A stretch of DNA of 10,169 nt from Chloroflexia bacterium (GCA_013696525.1 JACCYK010000387.1:1-10169); one strand, 5' to 3'; positions 1 through 6,735 are shown, counted from the first letter of the stretch. Notes: a model not told the origin generated them from the letters alone. Numbers and translations: made by a program.

Positions 1-120
1 CCATCTGGTGTCCGCCTGTCTCGTCGTCTGACTGACCCAGACGCCTGTGCCGCGGAGACGGACGGTGATGCCCTCCACCCAACTTGGTACTTTATACCCA
101 CACCAGCGTTCGCGGTGTCC
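1..120. other. Left-edge non-coding stretch with nested inverted repeats
   Basis: No credible gene is visible here. Nested complementary arms occur near the edge: 10-13 with 60-63, 18-22 with 55-59, and the hairpin 25-30/38-43 (CGTCTG/CAGACG, 7-base loop). Together they could fold into one bulged stem in RNA. No T-run follows, so this is not a classical intrinsic terminator. It may be the tail of an upstream transcription unit, or chance pairing in GC-rich DNA. A TTTATA-like AT-rich spot at 91-97 has no matching -35 box. Confidence 0.25.
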
Positions 121-196
121 GTTGCCCGAATTGGGTAACTTTGACCGATGCCCCGCTCGGCCGGGTGGCGCATGATGTGATCAGATCCGGCCTTTG
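121..196 (+). repeat. Upstream element copy 1 (dyad at 121-139), paired with 882-957
   Basis: This 76-base stretch aligns without gaps to 882-957, with about 55 of 76 identical bases by hand count. The first 20 bases are the best conserved (19/20). They form the near-palindrome GTTGCCCGAATTGGGTAAC, in which every position pairs around the centre if two G-T pairs are allowed. Each copy lies upstream of a cysteine-rich Tat-protein gene. The site is therefore either a shared operator or promoter element or a remnant of a duplication that included the upstream region. The dyad ends 284 bases before the start codon at 424. Confidence 0.6.
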
Positions 197-217
197 TTGG
201 TGGGACCGCCGTAACGA

Positions 218-347
218 ATACGGAATCCGAATCAACATTGCAGCTTTGCTCCCCTAGGCTGGCCGGGCACCCTTTGGGCGGTGGCAGTAATGGCGGGGGC
301 CGATTCCGGCAAGATCCAGAGATGGGCTAATCAGCCGGATTCCGTAT
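218..347 (+). repeat. 130-base segment bounded by 12-base perfect inverted repeats
   Basis: ATACGGAATCCG at 218-229 is the exact reverse complement of CGGATTCCGTAT at 336-347. The interior contains small hairpins: GCCG/CGGC at 299-302/307-310, CCC/GGG around 270-278, and GGCT/AGCC at 325-328/333-336, which shares one base with the outer arm. The paralogous leader upstream of 1056 lacks this segment, and the leader length difference is 129 bases. It could be a small non-autonomous insertion (MITE-like) or a structured 5' leader RNA. No flanking target-site duplication is evident, and it does not match a riboswitch class I recognise. Confidence 0.45.
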
Positions 348-410
348 CAGGTGGACGTCCGTGCCGGCAGATCGCTGAATGTCCGGGCCGAGAGAGCCCG
401 GCCCGGACGA

Positions 411-415
411 GGAGG
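411..415 (+). promoter_or_regulatory. Ribosome binding site deciding the start at 424
   Basis: GGAGG lies 8 bases before the ATG at 424. An in-frame ATG at 379 has no comparable site, and starting there would add 15 charged residues ahead of the conserved MDGxRFD N-terminus shared with the next gene. Confidence 0.8.
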
Positions 416-423
416 AAACGAAG

Positions 424-795
424 ATGGACGGCTCGCGGTTCGATCGGTTCGCCCGCCATTGGAGCACCGCCGGCTCCCGGCGCGGGGTGGTCCAAGGACT
501 CCTCGGCACCGCGGTCGCCGGGGTCGTCGCCTTCCAGCGGAGTGACGAAGCCGCCGCCGGACGGTGCCGCGGCCAGGACCAGTGCGACGGGACCGGCTCG
601 CCGAATTGCGGCGGTAGCCCGCGCTGTTTCTGCTACCGCCGCCAAGAGGGCGGCACCGTCTGCGGGAACGGCCGCAGCATCAACTGCGATCGGCGCTGCC
701 GGCGCGACCGCCACTGTCCCCGCGGCTACGTCTGCTCGTCGGGCGGACCCGCCTGCTGTGGCCGGGGTAAGAAATTCTGTGTCAAGAAATGCTAA
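424..795 (+). CDS. Short cysteine-rich Tat-signal secreted protein
   Basis: The product has 123 residues and a function I do not recognise. Residues 1-17 are a polar lead (MDGSRFD...). SRR at 18-20 and the hydrophobic GLLGTAVAGVVAF stretch to residue 37 form a twin-arginine-like export signal, with AAA at 43-45 as a plausible cleavage site. The predicted mature part is about 78 residues, very basic, and carries all 14 cysteines (C48 to C123), including a CC pair at 111-112. This points to a small disulfide-packed extracytoplasmic protein. The CxxDxxCPxGYxC-like stretch at 88-104 resembles knottin or EGF-like small domains but is too degenerate to assign. Residues 1-36 align without gaps to the gene at 1056 (14 identities), so the two are paralogous at least in their export region. 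Alternative reading frames across the gene are GC-driven shadows. Confidence 0.75.
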   Translation: MDGSRFDRFARHWSTAGSRRGVVQGLLGTAVAGVVAFQRSDEAAAGRCRGQDQCDGTGSPNCGGSPRCFCYRRQEGGTVCGNGRSINCDRRCRRDRHCPRGYVCSSGGPACCGRGKKFCVKKC

Positions 796-881
796 TCGGG
801 CTCCCACCGGACGCGAACCTGGCCGGCTGATCTGGGTGCCGTTCGACCTGGGTACTGACGACCCATCGCACTGCCGCGCGG

Positions 882-957
882 GTTGCCCGAATTGGATAAC
901 TCCGGCCGATGCGCCGAGTGGGTATTCGGCGCCGGATGAGAGCGGATCCGCCCTTCG
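882..957 (+). repeat. Upstream element copy 2 (dyad at 882-900)
   Basis: This is the second copy of the element at 121-196. The dyad here reads GTTGCCCGAATTGGATAAC; one G-to-A change breaks a single pair of the palindrome. It lies in the 260-base gap between the two cysteine-rich genes, ending 155 bases before the start at 1056. Upstream of both dyads there is also a weaker match beginning GGTACT (86 and 851). I cannot identify a convincing sigma-70 promoter common to both copies. Confidence 0.6.
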
Positions 958-1055
958 CGGCGGCCCTAACATGATCGGATCGGCCCCCTTCACTCCGGCG
1001 GGCGGCCACATCCCGGCCCGGCGGCGCGTGCCGCAATGCACCAAGGAGGAATCGC

Positions 1056-1745
1056 ATGGACGGCAACCGGTTCGACGCCATCACCAAAGCTCTGACCGCC
1101 GAGACCAGCCGGCGCCGAACGCTGAGTGGCCTCCTCGGCGGGGCGCTCGGCGCCATCGCCACGATTCTGGGAGGCCGTCCCACCCTGGCGGCCTGTTCAG
1201 GCGGGGCCGAGGCATGCAATTCCGACGCCGATTGTCCCCGCGCGGGAACCCGATGCCAGCAAGGGTGCTGCTTTGCCTGTGCCGCCGCCGGCGCCTCGTG
1301 CGGCAACCGCCTCTGCTGCCGGGTAGGCGGCCGCAACCTCTCCTGCTGCAATGGGACCTGCTGCAACGCGACCTGTTGCAACGGGAGGACGTGTGCCAAC
1401 ACCCAAACCAGCAACACCCACTGCGGCCGGTGTAACAACGCCTGCGGCCGAGGCAGCTTCTGCTCCCGCGGCCTCTGCTGTCCGAAGGGGACCGTCAACT
1501 GCGGGGGCCGCTGCACGAACCTCCAAACCAGCGATAACCACTGCGGTGAATGCAACAAGCGGTGCCCGAACGTCCCGACCATCACGCACTGCTCAAACGG
1601 AAAATGCTGCCCCACCGGAACGGTCAACTGCAACGGCACCTGCGCCGACCTGCGGTCGAGCCCAGCTCACTGTGGCAAGTGCGGCAACAGCTGCGACGGC
1701 GGTCGCTGCGTGCGGGGCGTCTGCGGCCCGCCGCCGCCGCGATAG
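1056..1745 (+). CDS. Cysteine-rich Tat-signal protein with Stig1-like repeats
   Basis: The product has 229 residues, 38 of them cysteine. AAGGAGGA at 1043-1050 sits 5 bases before the ATG. SRRR at 18-21 followed by a hydrophobic stretch to about residue 38 is a twin-arginine-type signal; cleavage is likely near the alanines at 45-46. The mature part starts with a CNSDADCP segment, then CC-rich short repeats at 97-113 (CCNGT, CCNAT, CCNGR). Three modules follow, ending at residues 130, 170 and 213. The last two begin CCPxGTVNC and all three contain HCGxC. Their spacing resembles the Stig1-type pattern (CC...G.C..L.(S/T)...HCG.C...C) seen in many bacterial secreted proteins. The tail is GPPPPR. 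An exported, disulfide-stabilised, perhaps cell-surface protein is inferred; its partner or activity is unknown. It shares its N-terminus with the gene at 424. Confidence 0.8.
   Translation: MDGNRFDAITKALTAETSRRRTLSGLLGGALGAIATILGGRPTLAACSGGAEACNSDADCPRAGTRCQQGCCFACAAAGASCGNRLCCRVGGRNLSCCNGTCCNATCCNGRTCANTQTSNTHCGRCNNACGRGSFCSRGLCCPKGTVNCGGRCTNLQTSDNHCGECNKRCPNVPTITHCSNGKCCPTGTVNCNGTCADLRSSPAHCGKCGNSCDGGRCVRGVCGPPPPR
1341..1385 (+). repeat. Three tandem 15-base repeats inside the cysteine-rich gene
   Basis: The units start at 1341, 1356 and 1371. Each resembles ACCTGCTGCAACGGG and encodes a five-residue unit containing CCN. They lie in frame in the 1056-1745 gene and produce the CCNGT-CCNAT-CCNGR run. 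The units differ at only a few bases, consistent with replication slippage within a coding region. Confidence 0.7.
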
Positions 1746-1762
1746 ACCGCATCCGGCCGGCT

Positions 1763-1789
1763 CGATCCCGCCGCGTCGCTCGGCGATCG
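1763..1789 (+). terminator. Possible hairpin after the second cysteine-rich gene
   Basis: CGATC (1763-1767) pairs with GATCG (1785-1789) and GCCG (1770-1773) with CGGC (1781-1784), giving a 9-pair stem with a two-base bulge and a 7-base loop, 17 bases after the stop. It lacks a T-run, so it may be a weak terminator or an mRNA-stabilising hairpin. The rest of the 123-base gap to the dehydrogenase shows only a TATCAT (1796-1801) without a good -35 box. Confidence 0.3.
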
Positions 1790-1868
1790 TTCGGGTATCA
1801 TCCGTGACAGGCGGTCCGCGTGGTCTCGCCGGCATGGCCCGAGCCGAAAGCGTGATGAGGAGAGCCGC

Positions 1869-2903
1869 GTGCCGTTCCGCGTAGGTTTGACCCGCGATTT
1901 TCTGAAATCGGATGGCACGGTTGGCCTGGGCGATATCCGGCTCGATCTGCTCGATGCCGCGCCGGGCGTGGCGTGGGAGTTCCTGCCGGACCGGGCGCCC
2001 GAGCTGACGCCGGAGCTGATCGCGGGCTACGACGCGATCATCCTCCTCGGCTCGCGAGTCACGGCGGCGACGCTGACGGGAGCGGACCGGCTGGCGGTGA
2101 TCGCCCGGTTCGGCGTCGGGTACGACAATGTCGATGTCGATGCCTGCACCGAGCACGGCGTCCTGCTCTCGATCACCCCCGACGCGGTGCGGCGGCCGAT
2201 GGCCACCGTGGTCCTCACCTATATCCTGGCTCTCAGTCTCCGCTTGCTGGAAAAGGACCGGCTGACCCGCGCCGGCGGCTGGGCGGATAAGCTCGATTAT
2301 ATGGGGTTCGGCCTCACCGGGCGCACGGTCGGCATCATCGGGTTTGGCAATATCGGGCGGGAGGTGGTCAAGCTGGCGACGCCGCTGGAGCTGACCTTCA
2401 TCGCCGCCGATCCGCACGTTGATCCCGGCATCGCGGCCGCGATCGGGGTTGACCTCGTCGATCTGGAAACGTTGCTGACGACCGCCGATTTCGTGGTCAC
2501 CCTCTGCGCGTTGACGCCGGAGACCCATCACCTGCTGAATGCCGAGCGGCTGGCGCTGATGAAACCGACCGCCTTCCTCATCAGCGTCGCCCGCGGCCCG
2601 GTCGTCGATCAGGCAGCGCTGACCGTGGCGCTTCAGCGAAAGGCGATCGCCGGGGCCGGACTCGATGTCTTTGAACGGGAGCCGGTCGATCCGGCCGATC
2701 CAATTTTGAGCCTGGACAACGTCATTGTGTCGCCCCACGCCCTCTGTTGGACCGACGAGTGGGTCAGCCGCTCCGGGGTTAGCGTCGGCGAGTCCGTGCT
2801 AGCGGTGGCGGCAGGTCAGGCGCCGGGTTTTGTCGTCAACCGAAACGCGATCGACACGCCACTGGTTCAGGAGAAGCTGCGGCGCTACCGGGAGGGGGCG
2901 TGA
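1869..2903 (+). CDS. D-isomer-specific 2-hydroxyacid dehydrogenase
   Basis: This 344-residue NAD-dependent oxidoreductase belongs to the phosphoglycerate/glyoxylate dehydrogenase superfamily and would interconvert a 2-keto acid and a D-2-hydroxy acid in the cytoplasm. The start is GTG, with AGGAG at 1858-1862 six bases upstream. FGVGYDNVDVDA at 81-92 is typical of the catalytic-domain edge. The nucleotide-binding domain carries GFGNIG at 158-163, and D181 after the second strand favours NAD over NADP. The expected catalytic triad is present: R242 (ARGP), E271 (EREP) and H290 (SPHA). Length is normal for the family. TGA is followed directly by an in-frame TAA. It lies downstream of the cysteine-rich genes on the same strand and converges on the ABC operon, so it may be its own unit. 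The substrate is unknown; the neighbouring carbohydrate genes suggest a sugar-derived acid. Confidence 0.9.
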   Translation: MPFRVGLTRDFLKSDGTVGLGDIRLDLLDAAPGVAWEFLPDRAPELTPELIAGYDAIILLGSRVTAATLTGADRLAVIARFGVGYDNVDVDACTEHGVLLSITPDAVRRPMATVVLTYILALSLRLLEKDRLTRAGGWADKLDYMGFGLTGRTVGIIGFGNIGREVVKLATPLELTFIAADPHVDPGIAAAIGVDLVDLETLLTTADFVVTLCALTPETHHLLNAERLALMKPTAFLISVARGPVVDQAALTVALQRKAIAGAGLDVFEREPVDPADPILSLDNVIVSPHALCWTDEWVSRSGVSVGESVLAVAAGQAPGFVVNRNAIDTPLVQEKLRRYREGA

Positions 2904-2930
2904 TAAATCGTGCGCTGGTGTCCGGCGCCC

Positions 2931-2951
2931 CGCCGACGCGCCAGGTCGGCG
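2931..2951. terminator. Hairpin between convergent genes
   Basis: CGCCGAC (2931-2937) and GTCGGCG (2945-2951) form a perfect 7-pair stem around a 7-base loop, in the 58-base gap between the stop at 2903 and the oppositely oriented stop at 2962. GGCGCC at 2924-2929 and 2948-2953 could form an alternative stem. It is well placed to end transcription from both sides, but there is no T-run on either strand. Confidence 0.4.
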
Positions 2952-2961
2952 CCCGCGCGAT

Positions 2962-3846
2962 TCAGCCCCGGACCGCGCCGAGGGTGAGCCCGCGGACGAA
3001 GTGCTTCTGCACCAGCAAGCCGAGGATGAAGAGGGGCGCCGTGGCGACCACGGCGAGCGAGGCCGCCTGGCCGTAGGCGGAGCCCTGGGAGCCGAAGTAA
3101 CCGGAAATAGTCACCGGCATGGTGACGGCGGAAGTCCGGGTCAGGACGACCGCGAACAGGAACTCGGTCCAGCTAAAGATGAAGGCGAAGGTCGCGGTGG
3201 CGATGAGGCCGGGCAAGACCAGCGGTAAGGTGATCCGCCACAGCACGCCGAGCCGGGTGCTGCCGTCGACCAGGGCGCTCTCCTCGATCTCGACCGGGAT
3301 GCCGCCGATGTAGGAGCGCAGCATCCAGACCACGTACGGCAAATTAAACACGGTGTAGAGGGCGATCATCCCGTGGTGAGTATCGAGCCAGCCGAGGCCG
3401 CGATACATGAGAAAAATCGGAATCACCAGGACGACCGGCGGCAGCATTCGTTGTGACAGCAGCCAGAAGCCGAAATGGCGCCCGCCGGTGCGAAAGCGGG
3501 CCAGGGCATAGGCGGCCAGGCTGCCGATCGCGACGGACAAGAACGTGGCGCTGCTGGCGATGATGATGCTGTTCTTGAGCGCGGTCACCCCCCGCAACCG
3601 CATCGCGGTCTCGAATTGGATCCATGACGGGTTCTCCGGGAACCAGACCGGGGGCCGGGCCATGAACTCGGCCGGCAGCTTGAACGCGGTGACGACCACC
3701 CAGTAGATCGGGAACAGAAAGAAGAGAAGGGCAATGGCGACCACGACGTAGCGTGCCGCCAGCCCGACGGACGCCCGCGGCCGGCGGCGCGATCGGGCGG
3801 CGACGCCGTGAGCAACAGGGACGGCGCGGTCGGCGGCGATGCTCAT
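2962..3846 (-). CDS. Carbohydrate ABC transporter permease, MalG-like
   Basis: This 294-residue inner-membrane permease belongs to the CUT1 (binding-protein-dependent sugar) type. After a basic N-terminal tail, a first membrane segment lies at about 32-54, with further hydrophobic segments around 93-116, 127-148, 158-178, 212-235 and 262-280. The cytoplasmic EAA loop that docks the ATPase is at 189-208 (E-S-A-L-V-D-G ... I-T-L-P). Its first residues depart from the canonical EAA, while the conserved G and the LP end are kept. The C-terminus QKHFVRGLTLGAVRG matches the usual MalG-family ending. Its start overlaps the stop of the upstream permease by 4 bases (ATGA at 3843-3846), indicating translational coupling. 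It is the last gene of the operon. Confidence 0.92.
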   Translation of the reverse strand: MSIAADRAVPVAHGVAARSRRRPRASVGLAARYVVVAIALLFFLFPIYWVVVTAFKLPAEFMARPPVWFPENPSWIQFETAMRLRGVTALKNSIIIASSATFLSVAIGSLAAYALARFRTGGRHFGFWLLSQRMLPPVVLVIPIFLMYRGLGWLDTHHGMIALYTVFNLPYVVWMLRSYIGGIPVEIEESALVDGSTRLGVLWRITLPLVLPGLIATATFAFIFSWTEFLFAVVLTRTSAVTMPVTISGYFGSQGSAYGQAASLAVVATAPLFILGLLVQKHFVRGLTLGAVRG

Positions 3847-4781
3847 GCCCGTTCCTCTCGCAGCCAGAGCGTGGCATAGATGGCGACGACGATGGTGAGG
3901 AAGATGACGACAAGATAGGAGACCGCCGCCGCGTACCCCATCCGGAAAAATCGCAACCCGAGCTGATAAATGTACCAGGAGATCGATTCGGTTGATGTCC
4001 CCGGCCCGCCCTGGGTGAAGAGAAAGATAACATCGAAGATTTTGAAGGCATCAAAGGCGCGGAACAGGACCGCCACCGCGATCACCGGCGCGATCGCCGG
4101 CAGCGTGATGTCCCGCAACGAGTGCCACCAGCTCGCGCCATCGAGCGAGGCGGCGTCGTACAACTCGGCGCTGACGCCCGAGAGGCCGGCCAGCAGCACC
4201 AGGAACATGAACGGCGTCCACTGCCAGACCTCGGTGACGATGATGGCGACCATCGCCGAATTCTTTTGGGCCAGCCAGGAGATCGCCACATTCTGACCCG
4301 TGATCGCGGAGAGGATGGCGTTGATTGGCCCGTACTGCTGGTCCCAAAGGAGCCGCCAGGTTAGCGCCACCACCACCGGCACCATCAGCACCGGCAGCAT
4401 CAGCAACGGGATGATGAACCGCTTGCCGCGTAGCTCGTCGATTAGCACCAGGGCCAGCCCGAGGCCCAACACGAACTCCAACCCCACCCCAACCACCATG
4501 ATCAGCAGCGTGTTGCCGAGGGCCGCCCACAAGCGGTCGTCCATCAGCGCCTGGCCGTAGTTGGCCAGGCCGACGAACGACTGCTCCGGCACCTGCAGGT
4601 CCCACCGCCGGAAGCTGATGGTGAGGGAGAAGAGCAATGGGTAGATGCCGAGAAAGAGGATCGCTACCAGCGTCGGCAAGACCAGCAGCCAACCGGTCCA
4701 CCGGGTCCGGCCGCTGACGCTGCCGGCGGTTTGCCAGCCACGGCGGCTGGGGAGGGCGCGCCGCGATACTGGTGCCGTCAT
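3843..4781 (-). CDS. Carbohydrate ABC transporter permease, MalF/UgpA-like
   Basis: This 312-residue partner permease of the same CUT1 importer would pair with the product of 2962-3846 to form the membrane channel. A basic N-terminus is followed by a first membrane segment at about 30-54, then others near 88-114, 123-145, 176-200, 228-245 and 284-305. The EAA loop is at 206-228 (E-L-Y-D-A-A-S-L-D-G ... I-T-L-P). FTQGGPG at 255-261 is a hallmark of the MalF-side permeases. GGAG (complement of 4788-4791) lies 6 bases before the ATG. A 64-base gap with a hairpin separates it from the binding-protein gene. Confidence 0.93.
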   Translation of the reverse strand: MTAPVSRRALPSRRGWQTAGSVSGRTRWTGWLLVLPTLVAILFLGIYPLLFSLTISFRRWDLQVPEQSFVGLANYGQALMDDRLWAALGNTLLIMVVGVGLEFVLGLGLALVLIDELRGKRFIIPLLMLPVLMVPVVVALTWRLLWDQQYGPINAILSAITGQNVAISWLAQKNSAMVAIIVTEVWQWTPFMFLVLLAGLSGVSAELYDAASLDGASWWHSLRDITLPAIAPVIAVAVLFRAFDAFKIFDVIFLFTQGGPGTSTESISWYIYQLGLRFFRMGYAAAVSYLVVIFLTIVVAIYATLWLREERA

Positions 4782-4796
4782 CCTGCACTCCGGGCC

Positions 4797-4833
4797 GGGA
4801 GCGAGCGACGATGATGAATCGCCGCCCGCTCCC
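4797..4833 (-). promoter_or_regulatory. Intercistronic hairpin between binding-protein and permease genes
   Basis: GGGAGCG (4797-4803) pairs with CGCTCCC (4827-4833), and an inner GCGA (4805-4808) pairs with TCGC (4819-4822). Read on the minus strand, it lies 12 bases after the binding-protein stop and just before the ribosome binding site of the MalF-like gene. Such hairpins in sugar-importer operons commonly protect the binding-protein mRNA or reduce read-through, giving binding protein in excess over permease. That role is inferred here. Confidence 0.4.
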
Positions 4834-4845
4834 TAACGTGGCTTC

Positions 4846-6417
4846 CTATGGGTACGCTCCTGCCAGCAAGGTGTATTCGGCGTACGCCTCCCGCTGCTGA
4901 TCGCGGCCGATACGGTCGGTGATCTCGTTCCACGACTCAGCGAGGCCGTCGAGCGCCTCTTGAACGCCGGTGCCGGCCATGGCGCTGGTGACCGCCTGAT
5001 CGACGGCGTTGTGATACTCGACCGCACCGGGCATGATCAAGTCCAGCAGGGCGCCGTCGGCCGCCGCTTCGAGCGTATCGAGATAGTCGCCGGCGGTCGC
5101 CCAGGCGGCGCGATACTCCTCTGAGGCGTAATGGCTGAGCCGGAACGGGTCACGCAGGGCGTAGGGCAGCATGCACCGTTGCAGGCTGATCGACGGCGAG
5201 TTCGCCCACTGGGCGAAGAGGTAGGCGGCTTCCTTGTTCTGGCTCTGGGCAGCGACCCCGAGCATGAACCCGCCATTGTGGGCGCTGTGGCCTTCCGGCA
5301 TCACCGAGTAGCCAACGTTGCCCGCCACTTGCGTTTCCGGCACCCAGGCGAGCTGCTCGACGGTGGTGCCTTCCGACCAGCGCCCGATCGGCGGCCAGGT
5401 GCCGCCAATCATCGCCAGTTGGCCGGACATCCAGCCGGTCAGCACCTCGATGAAGCCCCACGTCTCGACCCCGGGCGGCATCGTCAGGTTCGAGGCCACC
5501 ATGCGGTCGAGCGTGGCTTGACCGGCCTCGCCATTCACCGTGGCGTCCATGGTCTCCGCATCGAAGAAGATGCCGCCCTTGTTGCGGTACTCCTCCATGA
5601 ACCAGCCGTGCAGGCCGCCCGCCACCCGCTGGCTGGCGCCGCCGTACAGCTCGGGCGCGCCCTGTTCGGTGAAGAAGGCCTGCACCTCGTCGTATTCCAG
5701 CCAGGTCGCCGGCGGCGCCAGGTCACGGCCGTACTGAGCCTGAAATGCTTCCTGGTTGGCCGGATCCTCGATCAGATCCTTGCGGTAGTAGAGGATGATC
5801 GTGTCGCCATCGTCGAACAGGGCGTAAATCTGGCCGCCGAAGTTCATCAGGTCGCGGTAGAGGGGATGGTAATCGTCCAGGTCGGCCGGGTTCATGTACT
5901 GCTCGATGAACGGATCGAGCGGCTCCACGATCCCTTGGGCGACGAAGTCCGCCTGCCAGGCCGGCACCACCGAGAGCACGTCGTGGCCGCCGGTGCCGGC
6001 GATGTGTTCGGCCACCTGGCCGGAGTACATGTCGGTAAAGGGCAGCTCAAGCACGGTGATGCGGATGCCGGTCAGCTCCTCCCAGAGCGGGCCGGAGAAG
6101 AGCAATGGGTCTTGGGCCTGCAAGGCCGACTCCCAGACCACGAACAGCTCGGCCGGCTTGGGGTCGAGCGCGTTCGCCGCCGCCACCGCCGCCTCGGCCG
6201 AATCGCCGTTCTGAGCCAGCGCCCGGCGGGCGGCGGCGACCGCCGATGGCGTGAAGCCGGTGAAGTGCATCATCGCCCCGGCCGCCGCCGTCGCCAACGA
6301 CGACTTCACCAGTTGGCGGCGATGGAGTCGCGCCGCCAGCGCCCGGTGCAGCCGGGATTCCGCGTATTGCCGGAGCTTGTCATTCGAAATCGGGATCGAG
6401 GTTCTCAACTGGTCCAT
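4846..6417 (-). CDS. Extracellular sugar-binding protein of ABC importer, Tat-type signal
   Basis: This 523-residue family 1 solute-binding protein would capture the substrate outside the membrane and deliver it to the two permeases encoded downstream. AAGGAG (complement of 6425-6430) lies 7 bases before the ATG. The N-terminus is unusual: about 32 polar residues precede HRRQLVK (32-38) and a hydrophobic stretch at 39-62. This fits a twin-arginine signal rather than a Sec lipoprotein signal; no lipobox cysteine is visible. Family features include the YYRKDLIED segment (210-218), the ETWGFIEVLTGWMSGQLAM region (318-336) and an ALDGLAESWNEITDRIG C-terminus. At 523 residues it is longer than the usual 420-450, partly because of the long leader. 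The ligand cannot be predicted; aromatic residues are plentiful, as in sugar binders. It is the first gene of the operon. Confidence 0.9.
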   Translation of the reverse strand: MDQLRTSIPISNDKLRQYAESRLHRALAARLHRRQLVKSSLATAAAGAMMHFTGFTPSAVAAARRALAQNGDSAEAAVAAANALDPKPAELFVVWESALQAQDPLLFSGPLWEELTGIRITVLELPFTDMYSGQVAEHIAGTGGHDVLSVVPAWQADFVAQGIVEPLDPFIEQYMNPADLDDYHPLYRDLMNFGGQIYALFDDGDTIILYYRKDLIEDPANQEAFQAQYGRDLAPPATWLEYDEVQAFFTEQGAPELYGGASQRVAGGLHGWFMEEYRNKGGIFFDAETMDATVNGEAGQATLDRMVASNLTMPPGVETWGFIEVLTGWMSGQLAMIGGTWPPIGRWSEGTTVEQLAWVPETQVAGNVGYSVMPEGHSAHNGGFMLGVAAQSQNKEAAYLFAQWANSPSISLQRCMLPYALRDPFRLSHYASEEYRAAWATAGDYLDTLEAAADGALLDLIMPGAVEYHNAVDQAVTSAMAGTGVQEALDGLAESWNEITDRIGRDQQREAYAEYTLLAGAYP

Positions 6418-6735
6418 CGTCCTGCTCCTTCTTACCGCCGGGTCCGTTCCCGGCCGGCTACTGCAACCGCGCCAATGCGGGTTGTGACGCCAGAGAGCCG
6501 CGTCGATGCGAGCGCGTGTTCATCCCATCCATCACTGCCGCCAGCGTCGCCCGGATCGCGCCGGATGACCGGCCGCTTGCCTCGCCGGATGCGCGGAACG
6601 ACATCGCCATGACGGCTTTTCTCGTCGCCAGGCGCACACCCAACCGTCCAGCGTGACCTCCTCGTCCAGCTTTCCCGGCACTCAACGCCAGGGCGATCAC
6701 TCGCCGCCACCGGCATGATGTATGATGATTGACCA
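6418..6735 (-). other. Long untranslated leader of the sugar-importer operon
   Basis: About 310 bases separate the predicted transcription start (near 6729) from the binding-protein ATG. I find no credible gene; short open frames here lack ribosome binding sites and family-like sequence. Small structures are present, for example GCCGG/CCGGC at 6560-6564/6569-6573 with a 4-base loop, and three CCGGAT-type motifs between 6551 and 6590. The leader could carry a regulatory RNA structure, but I recognise no known class. Confidence 0.35.

Noticed and set aside
281..1435. 384-codon open frame spanning both cysteine-rich genes and the gap between them
   Set aside because: Its Ala/Pro/Arg-rich composition is typical of a shifted frame in GC-rich DNA. 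It overlaps two genes with good ribosome binding sites and clear Tat signals.
5131..6612. 493-codon open frame opposite the solute-binding protein gene
   Set aside because: It is antisense to a well-supported binding-protein gene, and its His/Arg/Val-rich product looks like a reverse-strand shadow with no family features.
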